A DNA stretch of 64,000 nt. Origin: Hoskinsella mucinilytica (lineage in GTDB: Bacteria; Bacillota_I; Bacilli_A; Erysipelotrichales; Erysipelotrichaceae). The stretch lies in the NCBI RefSeq assembly GCF_045223415.1, contig NZ_JBEQZJ010000013.1, positions 1 through 64,000 on the forward strand. The letters run 5' to 3'. Both the position numbers and the translations under genes were made by a program. Each line of letters opens with the position of its first letter. Position 1 is the stretch's first letter. Under the pieces are notes generated by a model that was given only the letters and a program-made list of their open reading frames with translations, had not been told where the DNA came from and ran no database searches. Positions 43,297 to 51,766 of the stretch are shown in pieces.

Positions 43297-44598
43297 TTAT
43301 TCCTCTTGGACTTCTTCTGATTCTAAAGCAATGCATTGTCGCTCATGCATTTTAAAGAACGGTAAATAGATCAAGATATCAATAACCAGAAGAACACAAA
43401 CCAAGATCATTGCTCTGATATCCAGAGTAGATAAGAAGGCTCCGGGGATATTTGGCATTTGCCACGATAACATAGAGAAGGTTCTTCCTATTAAATTTGC
43501 TTTCATTAAGACAAAGGCCACGATTGCATTAAAAGTAGAAGCAAATAAGAATGGAATCAGATAGTATGGATTCAACATGACAGGAACACCGAAGATGATT
43601 GGTTCGCCGATACCGAAGAATGCCGGAACGATACCAATACGACCAATGGTTTTTAATTGCTTAGATTTGGATCGAAACAACAGAATCGCAAGAGCTAGTA
43701 AGGCTCCAGCACCACCGATTGCTACGAAATAAACCCAAAACGGTGTTGTAAATACATGTGGAAGAGCTTCTCCCGCCGCTTTTGCCGCTGCATTGATGGA
43801 TAAATTCCCATCACGAATTGGCGCAAGGATACCGGATAATGCAGCATCATGAATTCCAAAGAACCAAAAGAAATGAACAAGTAATGTCATGATAACAGTA
43901 AACAACAAACTATCTGCAGCTTGGAAAGATGGAGCCATCGCAGTATAGATAAAGGCCGGGAAGGTTGTATCGAAAGCGTTGAATAATGCAAATATTGCCA
44001 CATAGACCGCAATAACGATAAATCCCGGTACCAATGACGCAAAGGTTTCTGATAGAGAAGGCGGTACACTTGGTGGCAAAGAGATCCTTCCCCAATTATG
44101 AGAACGCATAAAGTTATAAGCTTCTACTGTCAGAATGGAAATCAGAATTGCAGGTAAAATACCCCTACCATCCATATAGGATATTTCAACGACCTTACCA
44201 TCCCAACCAAGTTGTTGAGGTGTCATAACCAACATTAAGAAACCACAAACACTTAACATCATAGGTGTCAATAAGCTTAGTTTAAAATGTCTTGCTAAAT
44301 AATACGTAATTGCCATACATACATAGACAGACATACCACCAAGGGTCAAAGCACTGATCCAATTCAATAACAAGCTATTTTGTTCAGCAAAGGATGCCCA
44401 TGCCAATAAAAATCCATTGGTCGTTGTTTCTGTCACAGGCGCAGCACCGATGACTGCGGTCACACCACCCATTAACGTAATAGGCAATAAAGAGATGAAA
44501 GCATCACGAATCGCTCTAAGATGACGTTGGGAGCTTAGTTTATTTGCTAACGGAAGAATGTGTTTCTCAATTCTTTCATTTAATGATTGAAATGTCAT
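43297..44598 (-). CDS. licC: PTS lactose/cellobiose-family IIC permease
   Basis: This 433-residue membrane protein is the IIC channel of a lactose/cellobiose-class PTS. Family features include the N-terminal HILPLANKLSSQRHLRAIRD, the HFFWFFGIHD motif near residue 245 and FFGIGEPIIFGVPVMLNP near residue 335, which holds the sugar-binding histidine/glutamate region. AGGAGAAA precedes the ATG. The gene order IIA, GH1, IIB, IIC, Nif3-like fits cellobiose or lichenan oligosaccharide use. Confidence 0.94.
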   Translation of the reverse strand: MTFQSLNERIEKHILPLANKLSSQRHLRAIRDAFISLLPITLMGGVTAVIGAAPVTETTTNGFLLAWASFAEQNSLLLNWISALTLGGMSVYVCMAITYYLARHFKLSLLTPMMLSVCGFLMLVMTPQQLGWDGKVVEISYMDGRGILPAILISILTVEAYNFMRSHNWGRISLPPSVPPSLSETFASLVPGFIVIAVYVAIFALFNAFDTTFPAFIYTAMAPSFQAADSLLFTVIMTLLVHFFWFFGIHDAALSGILAPIRDGNLSINAAAKAAGEALPHVFTTPFWVYFVAIGGAGALLALAILLFRSKSKQLKTIGRIGIVPAFFGIGEPIIFGVPVMLNPYYLIPFLFASTFNAIVAFVLMKANLIGRTFSMLSWQMPNIPGAFLSTLDIRAMILVCVLLVIDILIYLPFFKMHERQCIALESEEVQEE

Positions 44599-44624
44599 AA
44601 TTTTCTCCTTCTTTCTTTTATGAT

Positions 44625-44918
44625 TTATTTTTCCCCTACTATCTTTTGTATTTCTTTCAATACACCTTTACCATCCATCATACCATAATGCTGAGGTGCA
44701 ATTCCTTTTACCGGAATGCTGACTTGAGAACTAATGGTAGGAATCTGATGACGAATTTGCGGTCCGACCAATATCAGATCTACACCTTCTACATGTTGCA
44801 TAAATTCTGCTTCACCATAAGCCTTTACTTCCATGGTACCATTGCTTGCTTCTTCGATCCTTTTGGCTAATATTCCCGTAGACATTCCTGCGTTACATAC
44901 CAACATAATTCTTTTCAT
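44625..44918 (-). CDS. licB: PTS lactose/cellobiose-family IIB protein
   Basis: This 97-residue protein is a stand-alone IIB with the phosphorylated Cys8 in LVCNAGMSTGILAKR, the P-loop of the family. It receives phosphate from the IIA at 46325-46648 and passes it to sugar in IIC. AGGAGGTAA precedes the ATG, 12 bases after the GH1 stop. Confidence 0.95.
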   Translation of the reverse strand: MKRIMLVCNAGMSTGILAKRIEEASNGTMEVKAYGEAEFMQHVEGVDLILVGPQIRHQIPTISSQVSIPVKGIAPQHYGMMDGKGVLKEIQKIVGEK

Positions 44919-44930
44919 CTTTATTACCTC

Positions 44931-46331
44931 CTATAGATCCTTTCTTTGAATTTTAATGTTTCCAGTGATCATGTCTTTATACCATCCATAACTCTTTTTT
45001 GGTTTTCGTATCAAATCATGTTCAAAATCAATAGCTACCAACCCATATCGTTTTTCACATCCGTTTTTCCATGAGTATAAATCAAAAGCACTCCATGCAA
45101 AATAACCCATCATCTTTACACCGGCATCAGCAGCATTCATCATGGCATTGATGTGATCTTCCATAAAAGAAATACGATAATCATCTTGTACTTGTTCAAC
45201 CGTTACATCCTCATACATACCAATGCCGTTTTCTGTAATATAAATCGGTAATCCATATTTTTCATGTACTTCTTTTAGACCTTCTTGTAATCCTTTAGGA
45301 TAAATTTCCGTATCCCATTCTGTATAGGTACTATTAGGATCATGCATTACCTGTTCAAACCAATGTTTTACAATGACCTTACTAGAGCCTTTTCCCTCTT
45401 TTCCACTATTATTCACAACAAAGGTCGTTTCTCCTTCTGTATAAGGCTTTACCAAAGTTCTGGAATAATAATTCAAGCCTAAAAAATCCACTGTATTCTC
45501 TCGTATGATTGCCAACTGTTCTGGTTTCATGAAAGAAATATCATAGTTTTTCGATAATTCGCTCAATAGATCGATCGGTATTTCACCTTTTGCGGCGGTA
45601 TCTAAAATCCAGTTATTACAATAGTTATCTGCATAACGCATTGCAATTCTTGTTTCTATGGTATCATCTACACCATTTACCGGGGTAAAGCTATGTACGA
45701 TCCCTACGCTACCGGGATAACCACTTTCTTTAAATGCTCTTACTCCCAATGCACTTGCATACATCACATGATAAGCAGCAATGATCGTTTTTTGTGTATC
45801 TCTGAAACATGGGGGATAATTACCTATCAAATAACCACTACATACAAACCATTTTGGTTCATTGAACGTTACCCAATGTGTAATTTTTTCATGGAAATGA
45901 TCGTAACAAACCTTAGCATAATGCTCAAATGCATCACAAACTTCTTGATTTAACCATCCTCCTGTTTCCTCCCAATATTGCGGTAAGTCCCAGTGATACA
46001 AAGTCACAAATGGCTCTATTCCATACTTATGACAACAATCTAATACTTTGTGATAAAATGCAATCCCCTTTTCATTGATTTCTCCTGCTTTATTTTTTAT
46101 GATACGAGGCCATGCCAGCGAAAAGCGGTATGCATTCTGTCCACCCTCTTTCATCATTTTGATATCTTCTTCAAAATGATGATAGTGATCACTTGCCACA
46201 TCTCCATTTTCTAATTGCTCTTCATGTAAGTAATGATCCCACATTGACTCTACACGATCGTCTAGATTCCAAGCTCCCTCGCATTGATAAGATGCTGAAG
46301 CACCACCCCATAGAAACTTTTCCGTTAACAT
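44931..46331 (-). CDS. bglA: 6-phospho-beta-glucosidase, glycoside hydrolase family 1
   Basis: This 466-residue enzyme cleaves phosphorylated beta-glucosides such as cellobiose-6-phosphate in the cytosol. GH1 landmarks are the N-terminal FLWGGASASYQCEGAW, the acid/base glutamate in TFNEPKW near residue 165, and the nucleophile in YITENGIG near residue 370. Length is normal. It overlaps the IIA gene by seven bases, with GGAGG inside it, showing that uptake and cleavage are co-expressed. Confidence 0.95.
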   Translation of the reverse strand: MLTEKFLWGGASASYQCEGAWNLDDRVESMWDHYLHEEQLENGDVASDHYHHFEEDIKMMKEGGQNAYRFSLAWPRIIKNKAGEINEKGIAFYHKVLDCCHKYGIEPFVTLYHWDLPQYWEETGGWLNQEVCDAFEHYAKVCYDHFHEKITHWVTFNEPKWFVCSGYLIGNYPPCFRDTQKTIIAAYHVMYASALGVRAFKESGYPGSVGIVHSFTPVNGVDDTIETRIAMRYADNYCNNWILDTAAKGEIPIDLLSELSKNYDISFMKPEQLAIIRENTVDFLGLNYYSRTLVKPYTEGETTFVVNNSGKEGKGSSKVIVKHWFEQVMHDPNSTYTEWDTEIYPKGLQEGLKEVHEKYGLPIYITENGIGMYEDVTVEQVQDDYRISFMEDHINAMMNAADAGVKMMGYFAWSAFDLYSWKNGCEKRYGLVAIDFEHDLIRKPKKSYGWYKDMITGNIKIQRKDL

Positions 46332-46648
46332 TGCTTTATTTCCTCCAATTTCTGATATAGCTCAATCATTTCAGATGTCATTTCTACTGCAACTGCAGAT
46401 GATGAAATGTGATCCTCTGCATGAATCAATAACAAATCAAGATCAAGCTCTTCTTCATTTGCCATCTTTCTTAACAATTCCGCATGAAGCTTTTGTGCTT
46501 CTATCAATTCTTTTTTTGCTTCTTCCAGTTTGAGTGCCCCATTTACTTTATCTTGGGCTTTATAACTTGCCAAAGCTTCATATGCAGTGCTTCTCGCATT
46601 TCCACTATGTAAGATAAGCTGGAAGGAAAATTGTTGTGTTTCAACCAT
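46325..46648 (-). CDS. licA: PTS lactose/cellobiose-family IIA protein
   Basis: This 107-residue protein is a IIA of the Lac class with the phospho-acceptor His76 in LIHAEDHISSS. It is the first gene of the operon. I start it at the ATG encoding MVETQQF, since AAAGGATGATC lies at a proper distance; openings three and eight codons earlier touch or precede that site. The lone IIA at 5521-5862 has the same fold. Confidence 0.92.
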   Translation of the reverse strand: MVETQQFSFQLILHSGNARSTAYEALASYKAQDKVNGALKLEEAKKELIEAQKLHAELLRKMANEEELDLDLLLIHAEDHISSSAVAVEMTSEMIELYQKLEEIKQC

Positions 46649-46676
46649 TTTGATCATCCTTTCTTTTGACACCTAT

Positions 46677-46733
46677 ATCATAAACAAAAGTGATAACATT
46701 TTAAAATTTCGTTTTGCCGTTAGGTAACGGCAA
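46677..46733 (-). promoter_or_regulatory. lic operon promoter with 20-bp inverted repeat, candidate LicR site
   Basis: TTGCCGTTAGGTAACGGCAA at 46714-46733 has perfect 8-bp arms around AGGT. On the minus strand it lies nine bases upstream of a weak -35 TTTAAA (46700-46705), 17 bp from -10 TATGAT (46677-46682). A weak promoter with an upstream palindrome fits activation by LicR. Confidence 0.5.
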
Positions 46734-46761
46734 CTTAAAAAACGAAAATCTCCAAAAAAAA

Positions 46762-46792
46762 ACACTGTCAGAATGAATCCTTCTAACAGTGT
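46762..46792 (-). terminator. Terminator after chbG
   Basis: ACACTGT (46762-46768) and ACAGTGT (46786-46792) pair, with an inner AGAA/TTCT extension. An A-run on the plus strand gives T residues on the minus transcript. Confidence 0.75.
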
Positions 46793-46807
46793 CGTTTTTA
46801 TCTTTGA

Positions 46808-47557
46808 TCATAAAGCATCATAGGTAACCAACGTTACATCTTCTTGTTTTAACCATGCTTGGATATTTGGATCACATGCCATCTCTACCTCTAATGCTCT
46901 GGGTATCGTTAATGAGGACTTTTTTAAGATGTAAGCATCTAAATAACCGGGATGACAAACAAGTACCTCACATGCATCCTCATGTGCTTGTTGTACCATA
47001 CGTTTTAATGTCTTTTCAGGATCATAATCCGGTCTTTGACTTTCCAACCACATATAAACCTTAGTATCACCGACTATCATAGCTTCTCCTTCTGCAGGCA
47101 TACCTGAATATTTTAAGCCATGTCTTTTCGCTACGATTTCCAGTCCTTTAAAGAAATTTACGCTAGATACAGCATGTCCTTCAAAATATTGCGGTTTTCT
47201 CCCAATCAACTCCATAAACCGTTGATATTGTGCCTCTATTTCAAGAATAACCTCATCTAACACCACAAAATCCTCTTTCGCTTGACGATATTCTTTTGAA
47301 GATTTAAATTCACCGAATTCATTCGTGATGCTTGGAATTAATTTTGGGTCTGTTAAAGGTTTCCCTACACATATATTGGTATGTTGCCCATAACAAACTG
47401 GTACGTCTTTCAATAAATCCAATCCATGCATAACAGATGGCATATTTGTCATAACACCAACGGAACCAATGATACCGTCCTTTACGCTTTTTGCTATACC
47501 ATAGTTGACACCTTCACTATAGCCCAAATCATCTGCTCGAATCAAAATTTTTTTCAT
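46808..47557 (-). CDS. chbG: ChbG/YdjC-family carbohydrate deacetylase
   Basis: This 249-residue protein has the YdjC/ChbG metal motif RADDLGYSEGVN at residue 8, GQHTNICVGKPL near residue 57 and GHAVSS near residue 125. ChbG removes acetyl groups from chitooligosaccharides or their 6-phosphates. It follows the beta-glucoside PTS IIBC gene by 16 bases with AAGAGGATGATG before the ATG. The pairing suggests that the imported sugar is an N-acetylated oligosaccharide rather than a plain beta-glucoside. Confidence 0.9.
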   Translation of the reverse strand: MKKILIRADDLGYSEGVNYGIAKSVKDGIIGSVGVMTNMPSVMHGLDLLKDVPVCYGQHTNICVGKPLTDPKLIPSITNEFGEFKSSKEYRQAKEDFVVLDEVILEIEAQYQRFMELIGRKPQYFEGHAVSSVNFFKGLEIVAKRHGLKYSGMPAEGEAMIVGDTKVYMWLESQRPDYDPEKTLKRMVQQAHEDACEVLVCHPGYLDAYILKKSSLTIPRALEVEMACDPNIQAWLKQEDVTLVTYDAL

Positions 47558-47573
47558 TTCATCATCCTCTTTC

Positions 47574-48983
47574 CTATTTTTTTACTACGGGATCGTTCGC
47601 ATCATAACCAAAGAAATAAGTTACCATTGCGGCTACCACAAAGCCGATTGCACAGCTCATCATTCCATGTACCATATTCATAGAAGGTCCACCAGCAAAT
47701 GCCGTTAAGCCAATAAAACTTGCTACCGGTACCATGGCATAACAGGTAACATGCATAATACCAGCATACAATCCACCTGCAAAGCCACCTGCAATCAACC
47801 CAATAAATGGTCGCTTAAATTTCATACCATTTCCATATAAGCCCGGTTCTGTTACACCACCTATGATAGAGGCAATAAAATAACCAAGGGTCAATGATTT
47901 TTCTTCCTTATCTTTGATTCGTAAGAAAGAACCGATCAGCATTCCGGCAACCGATATAGAAGCAATACATCCTCCCACAGATACAAGGTTTTCCTGTCCT
48001 GCCTGTGCAAATACGATGACCAAGGAAGTAATGAATACAACATGCATACCACTCATGACCAAGAACTCCCATAAAGCCGCAATCAACGCTACCGCAATAA
48101 ATCCAATATATGGTATCTTATCTAATCCTAACAAAAAATCACAAATATAGTTACCTATAAATGAACCAACCGGTCCCAATGCACATAGACAAATCGGCAA
48201 CATAATTACGATGCTCAAGAATGGTACAAAAATTGTTTTTAAAGATTGTGGAAGTATTTTCTTGAAGAAAGACTCTATATAACTCATGACCCAAACAGAC
48301 AATATGATGGGTAATAGTGTTGAAGAATAATTTTGTACTGCACATGGAATACCGAATACACTAAAAGTGGTTCCTTCCACTGCCATAGCGGTAAATGTCG
48401 GATGCATCATGATACAGCCAAGAAACATACCAATTACCGGTGTCACATTGAATTTCTTTGCGGAAGTATAGCCCAATACTATAGGAAAGAAATAAAAACC
48501 TGCATCCCCTACGAAAGTAAACAAGGTATATAAGTCATCACTTTCACTTAAGACATTCAACATGCTTGGCCCTAGTACCGCCACTAGCATCTTAAACATA
48601 GATGCTGCCATCATCAATGGTATCAAAGGTACAACACAACCTGCCAATGCTTCTAAAATTTGACTGCCGATAACCTTAGGTGTTAATTTCTTTTTCTCCT
48701 TAACAACATCGTCATCTATTGCACTGCTCACCTCAAAATCCCCCAGAACACACACAGCCTTATATACATGTTCCACTGTCTGCCCTATGATGATCTGAAA
48801 CTGTCCACTGGAAAATTGACATCCCAATACTCCTTTCATTTTCTTGATATTCTCTACATTAACTTTACTTTGATCCTTTAAATTAAAACGTAATCTTGTC
48901 ATACAATGTGCCACAAAGGTCACATTCTGTTTACCGCCAATTTCAACAAGTATTTCACTTGCCATTTGTTCATATTTTGTCAT
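47574..48983 (-). CDS. PTS beta-glucoside-family IIBC permease
   Basis: This 469-residue protein has an N-terminal IIB domain with the reactive Cys27 in VAHCMTRLRF and a C-terminal IIC domain of about ten segments with the family motif GVTEPGLYG near residue 385. The IIA domain found at the end of many beta-glucoside permeases is missing, so IIA must come from elsewhere. It is preceded by a RAT/terminator element and the LicT gene, and followed by chbG. AAAAGGAG precedes the ATG. Confidence 0.92.
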   Translation of the reverse strand: MTKYEQMASEILVEIGGKQNVTFVAHCMTRLRFNLKDQSKVNVENIKKMKGVLGCQFSSGQFQIIIGQTVEHVYKAVCVLGDFEVSSAIDDDVVKEKKKLTPKVIGSQILEALAGCVVPLIPLMMAASMFKMLVAVLGPSMLNVLSESDDLYTLFTFVGDAGFYFFPIVLGYTSAKKFNVTPVIGMFLGCIMMHPTFTAMAVEGTTFSVFGIPCAVQNYSSTLLPIILSVWVMSYIESFFKKILPQSLKTIFVPFLSIVIMLPICLCALGPVGSFIGNYICDFLLGLDKIPYIGFIAVALIAALWEFLVMSGMHVVFITSLVIVFAQAGQENLVSVGGCIASISVAGMLIGSFLRIKDKEEKSLTLGYFIASIIGGVTEPGLYGNGMKFKRPFIGLIAGGFAGGLYAGIMHVTCYAMVPVASFIGLTAFAGGPSMNMVHGMMSCAIGFVVAAMVTYFFGYDANDPVVKK

Positions 48984-49007
48984 ATTTTTCTCCTTTTCAT
49001 TAAAAAC

Positions 49008-49080
49008 ACCCTCAACTCAAAAACCACATGATCATCATGTAATCCTTGCGCTGAGGGTGATGCTCTATCGGTGACAATCC
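49008..49080 (-). promoter_or_regulatory. RAT antiterminator and terminator between licT and the PTS gene
   Basis: On the minus strand GGATTGTCACCGATAGAGC...ATCACC (49056-49080) has the conserved ends of a LicT/SacY-type RAT. Its 3' arm overlaps a terminator with ACCCTCA (49008-49014) pairing to TGAGGGT (49052-49058) and enclosing the palindrome ACATGATCATCATGT. The RAT begins inside the licT frame and contains its stop codon. Confidence 0.75.
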
Positions 49081-49901
49081 TCTCTTGCACATAATCGATT
49101 GATATGTAACATTAAATATAATAATTCTTCATCATGAAGCTCCCAATCCATTTCTGATGTTAAATACTCTTTGATATGTAATACACAATCATACGTTTTC
49201 GGATATTGTGTCCTTACATAATCAAACATCGTTTTATTTTCACTGGATATGCTGTCATCTTTTTCTTGTCGTTTTAATAAATACAACACATGAGATACAA
49301 ATCTAGAATAATTAAAGCTATTTTTATCGATGTGAATCTGAAAATCAGCCCCTATCAAATCAGTGATTTCATGAATTACTTCATCATTGTTTGGCATCTG
49401 TGACGATATGGATGTCACAGTTTCAGCGTTTACAAAATGCATAGCGATATTGCACGCTTCCCCTTTAGGCAGTTTGACCTTTAAGGTTTGTTGGATCATT
49501 TTCACTGCACTTTCACCTAATGCAAATTCAGTTTCATATAGATGCTGAATATCATTATATAAAGGTGTCTGAATATGGATGTTTTTCCTAACTCGTTCTA
49601 TCGCAAAATTGATGTGATCAGCTAGTGTAAACACAACGTTTGGACTTAGTTCACTGTCAATTTTCATTCTTGCGATATCAACAATTTTGGCCGCAACTTC
49701 AAGCACTTCGATTGATAACTCATTCAATAGATTGTAATACATGGTATCCACATCATAAAAGGTACGTTGTATCACATTTAGATCCTCAATCTCATAAGGA
49801 CAGGCGTGAAATCCAATACCGGTTCCCACAGCTATCAACTCTCGATGATGATCATCCATACATAACGCAATATTGTTGTTTATTTTTTTTATCACCTTCA
49901 T
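49065..49901 (-). CDS. licT: LicT/BglG-type transcriptional antiterminator
   Basis: This 278-residue protein has an N-terminal RNA-binding CAT domain (MKVIKKINNNIALCMDDHHR ... AVGTGIGF) and two PRDs (about 65-170 and 175-275) with histidines such as ADHINFAIERV, IAMHFVNAE and LHINRL. It binds RAT hairpins and prevents early termination when its PTS is active. RAT elements lie both before and after its gene, so it controls itself and the beta-glucoside PTS. GGAGCG precedes the ATG. Confidence 0.94.
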   Translation of the reverse strand: MKVIKKINNNIALCMDDHHRELIAVGTGIGFHACPYEIEDLNVIQRTFYDVDTMYYNLLNELSIEVLEVAAKIVDIARMKIDSELSPNVVFTLADHINFAIERVRKNIHIQTPLYNDIQHLYETEFALGESAVKMIQQTLKVKLPKGEACNIAMHFVNAETVTSISSQMPNNDEVIHEITDLIGADFQIHIDKNSFNYSRFVSHVLYLLKRQEKDDSISSENKTMFDYVRTQYPKTYDCVLHIKEYLTSEMDWELHDEELLYLMLHINRLCAREDCHR

Positions 49902-50013
49902 CGATTCACACGCTCCTTTTTATGATGCTCAACTTTATGTTTTGCCCAATTATGTTTATCCCTTCTTTCTTCTATTTTAACACATTTCCCTTTGCTAGAA
50001 ACAAATAAAAACT

Positions 50014-50087
50014 CTTCAAGATGAACTTCACCCAAGATACATATTACCTGTTTCTTGAAGGTGATGCCTCCCGAAGAGTGACAATCC
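50014..50087 (-). promoter_or_regulatory. RAT antiterminator and terminator in the licT leader
   Basis: On the minus strand GGATTGTCACTCTTCGGGAG followed by GCATCACC (50060-50087) matches the RAT pattern. A terminator stem CTTCAAG/CTTGAAG (50014-50020 and 50054-50060) overlaps its 3' end and is followed by T residues on the minus transcript. It lies 110 bases before the licT start. Confidence 0.75.
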
Positions 50088-50100
50088 CTGTTGTGTTTAC

Positions 50101-50129
50101 ATTTTAGCAAGCGTTTTCATAATTGTCAA
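50101..50129 (-). promoter_or_regulatory. licT operon promoter with cre-like site
   Basis: On the minus strand TTGACA (50124-50129) and TAAAAT (50101-50106) are 17 bp apart, a near-ideal promoter. TGAAAACGCTTGCT (50106-50119) lies between them and differs from the cre consensus only in its last base, so CcpA repression by blocking the promoter is likely. Confidence 0.75.
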
Positions 50130-50279
50130 TAGAAAAAATAAAATCTATAGATCAGATCATAGAAGAAACAGAACAAGAGGATCAAAGAGGATGAGATGAT
50201 ATTGCGAAAGGGGTTATGATTCTTCGCAAAGTAAGAAATAGGTCAAGAAAATAATAGAAGATCATTTTAAAGAAAAAAA

Positions 50280-50305
50280 CATCAGTAATTCGAAAATTAC
50301 TGATG
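50280..50305 (-). terminator. Terminator of the nad operon
   Basis: CATCAGTAATT (50280-50290) pairs perfectly with AATTACTGATG (50295-50305) around CGAA, followed by T residues on the minus transcript. The stretch 50130-50279 holds no gene that I can see. Confidence 0.85.
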
Positions 50306-50328
50306 AAGATAACGATAGAAATAAGGTT

Positions 50329-50877
50329 TTATTCTTCCGATTCTTCCTCATAAGGAAACAACTCTGCGATATATTGTTTTTTTCTTAGACTTTCTTCTAT
50401 CTCATCCAATATTTCATTTGACTCTGCAGATACATGATGAAAATGATAGCCTGAAGTCACAGACATCAAAGGAGTAGATTTCCCTGTAGCTAAATCATGA
50501 AGCAATAATTGAATATCACGACGGTTCTTAATATTTAAGGGTGCGGACATTTTTCCATATACACGATGATTGACCATCACATCTAACACGCTACCACCTA
50601 AATCAATGATTGTTTCTAACTCATCTCCAAGTTGTTCATTGGTATGATGAACTTTAAATAAACGCACCATCTGTTTTGCATCATTCAATAAGTATCCACG
50701 TGCTGTTGCCATAATCGGATAACCCTGTGTTCGAAGGAGTGCAATATCCTGTACAACTACTTGTCGACTGACACCTGTTTCTTTACCAAGTGCACCTCCG
50801 GATAAAGGCGTTGATGATTCTCGCATTAATTGAATAATTTTTTTTCGTCTTTGTGTACCACTTAAAACCTGTGCCAT
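50329..50877 (-). CDS. niaR: NiaR (YrxA) NAD-biosynthesis repressor
   Basis: This 182-residue protein has an N-terminal helix-turn-helix (GKETGVSRQVVVQDIALL) and a C-terminal 3H domain with its three conserved histidine groups (FKVHHTNE, MVNHRVYG, YHFHHVS), which bind nicotinic acid with a metal. NiaR represses NAD synthesis genes when niacin is plentiful. I start it at the ATG 11 bases after GGGAGG; the frame is open 15 codons earlier from a TTG. It is the last gene of nadABC-niaR, which makes the operon self-controlled. Confidence 0.92.
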   Translation of the reverse strand: MAQVLSGTQRRKKIIQLMRESSTPLSGGALGKETGVSRQVVVQDIALLRTQGYPIMATARGYLLNDAKQMVRLFKVHHTNEQLGDELETIIDLGGSVLDVMVNHRVYGKMSAPLNIKNRRDIQLLLHDLATGKSTPLMSVTSGYHFHHVSAESNEILDEIEESLRKKQYIAELFPYEEESEE

Positions 50878-50911
50878 GTAACTATCAACCTCCCTTCGAA
50901 TCACATTAATA

Positions 50912-51766
50912 CTATTCGACAACCTTTAAATGTTTCAGACTGATATCTAAAATCGGTGAAGAATGTGTCAAAGCTCCACTTGATACATAATCTACACCTA
51001 GATCAATGATCCACTTAATATTTTCTTTTGTAATGTTCCCTGAACATTCTGTTTCTGCACGACCATCGATCCAAGTAATGGCTTCCTTCATCTGTGCAGG
51101 TGTCATATTATCAAGCATAATGATATCAGCACCGGCCTTTACTGCTTCTTTTACCATCTCTAAATTTTCTGTTTCTACTTCAATTTTACGAACAAAAGGT
51201 GCATGCTTTCTTGCGGCATCGATAGCTTCTTTGATACCACCTGCAGCATCGATATGATTATCCTTTAACAATACGCCATCAGATAAATTGTAACGATGGT
51301 TATAACCACCACCTACTAGTACTGCATATTTTTCAAATACTCTCATACATGGCGTTGTTTTTCTAGTATCTACCAAATGCGTTTTTGAACCTTTTAACAT
51401 ATCAGCTACTTCTCTGGTATATGTTGCGATTCCACTCATTCTTTGTAAATAATTAAGTGCAGTTCTTTCACCGGAAAGAAGCACTCTAATATCTCCGGTA
51501 ACGGTAGCCATCAATTGCCCATTGGTAACTGAATCACCATCCTTTACTTCAAATTTAACACAAGTATTCGGATCAAGCATTGTAAACACTCGTTCAAATA
51601 TTTGTAATCCGGCAATGATACCATCCTCTTTACAAATCAGCTGTACCTCACCTTTTTTATAATCCGGCATTATGGAAACGGTAGATACATCCTCTCCATT
51701 AATGTCTTCTTCTAAAGCCATTCTGATAAATTTATCAGCAACCAACTGCATCGTAATCGGATTCAT
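50912..51766 (-). CDS. nadC: Nicotinate-nucleotide pyrophosphorylase (quinolinate phosphoribosyltransferase)
   Basis: This 284-residue enzyme turns quinolinate and PRPP into nicotinate mononucleotide. It shows EEDINGEDVST at residue 18, ERTALNYLQRMSGIAT near residue 100, DTRKTTPCMRVFEKYAV near residue 135 and HNH-like LKDNHIDAAGG near residue 170, all family landmarks. The gene overlaps nadB by 32 bases and precedes niaR. Confidence 0.96.
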   Translation of the reverse strand: MNPITMQLVADKFIRMALEEDINGEDVSTVSIMPDYKKGEVQLICKEDGIIAGLQIFERVFTMLDPNTCVKFEVKDGDSVTNGQLMATVTGDIRVLLSGERTALNYLQRMSGIATYTREVADMLKGSKTHLVDTRKTTPCMRVFEKYAVLVGGGYNHRYNLSDGVLLKDNHIDAAGGIKEAIDAARKHAPFVRKIEVETENLEMVKEAVKAGADIIMLDNMTPAQMKEAITWIDGRAETECSGNITKENIKWIIDLGVDYVSSGALTHSSPILDISLKHLKVVE

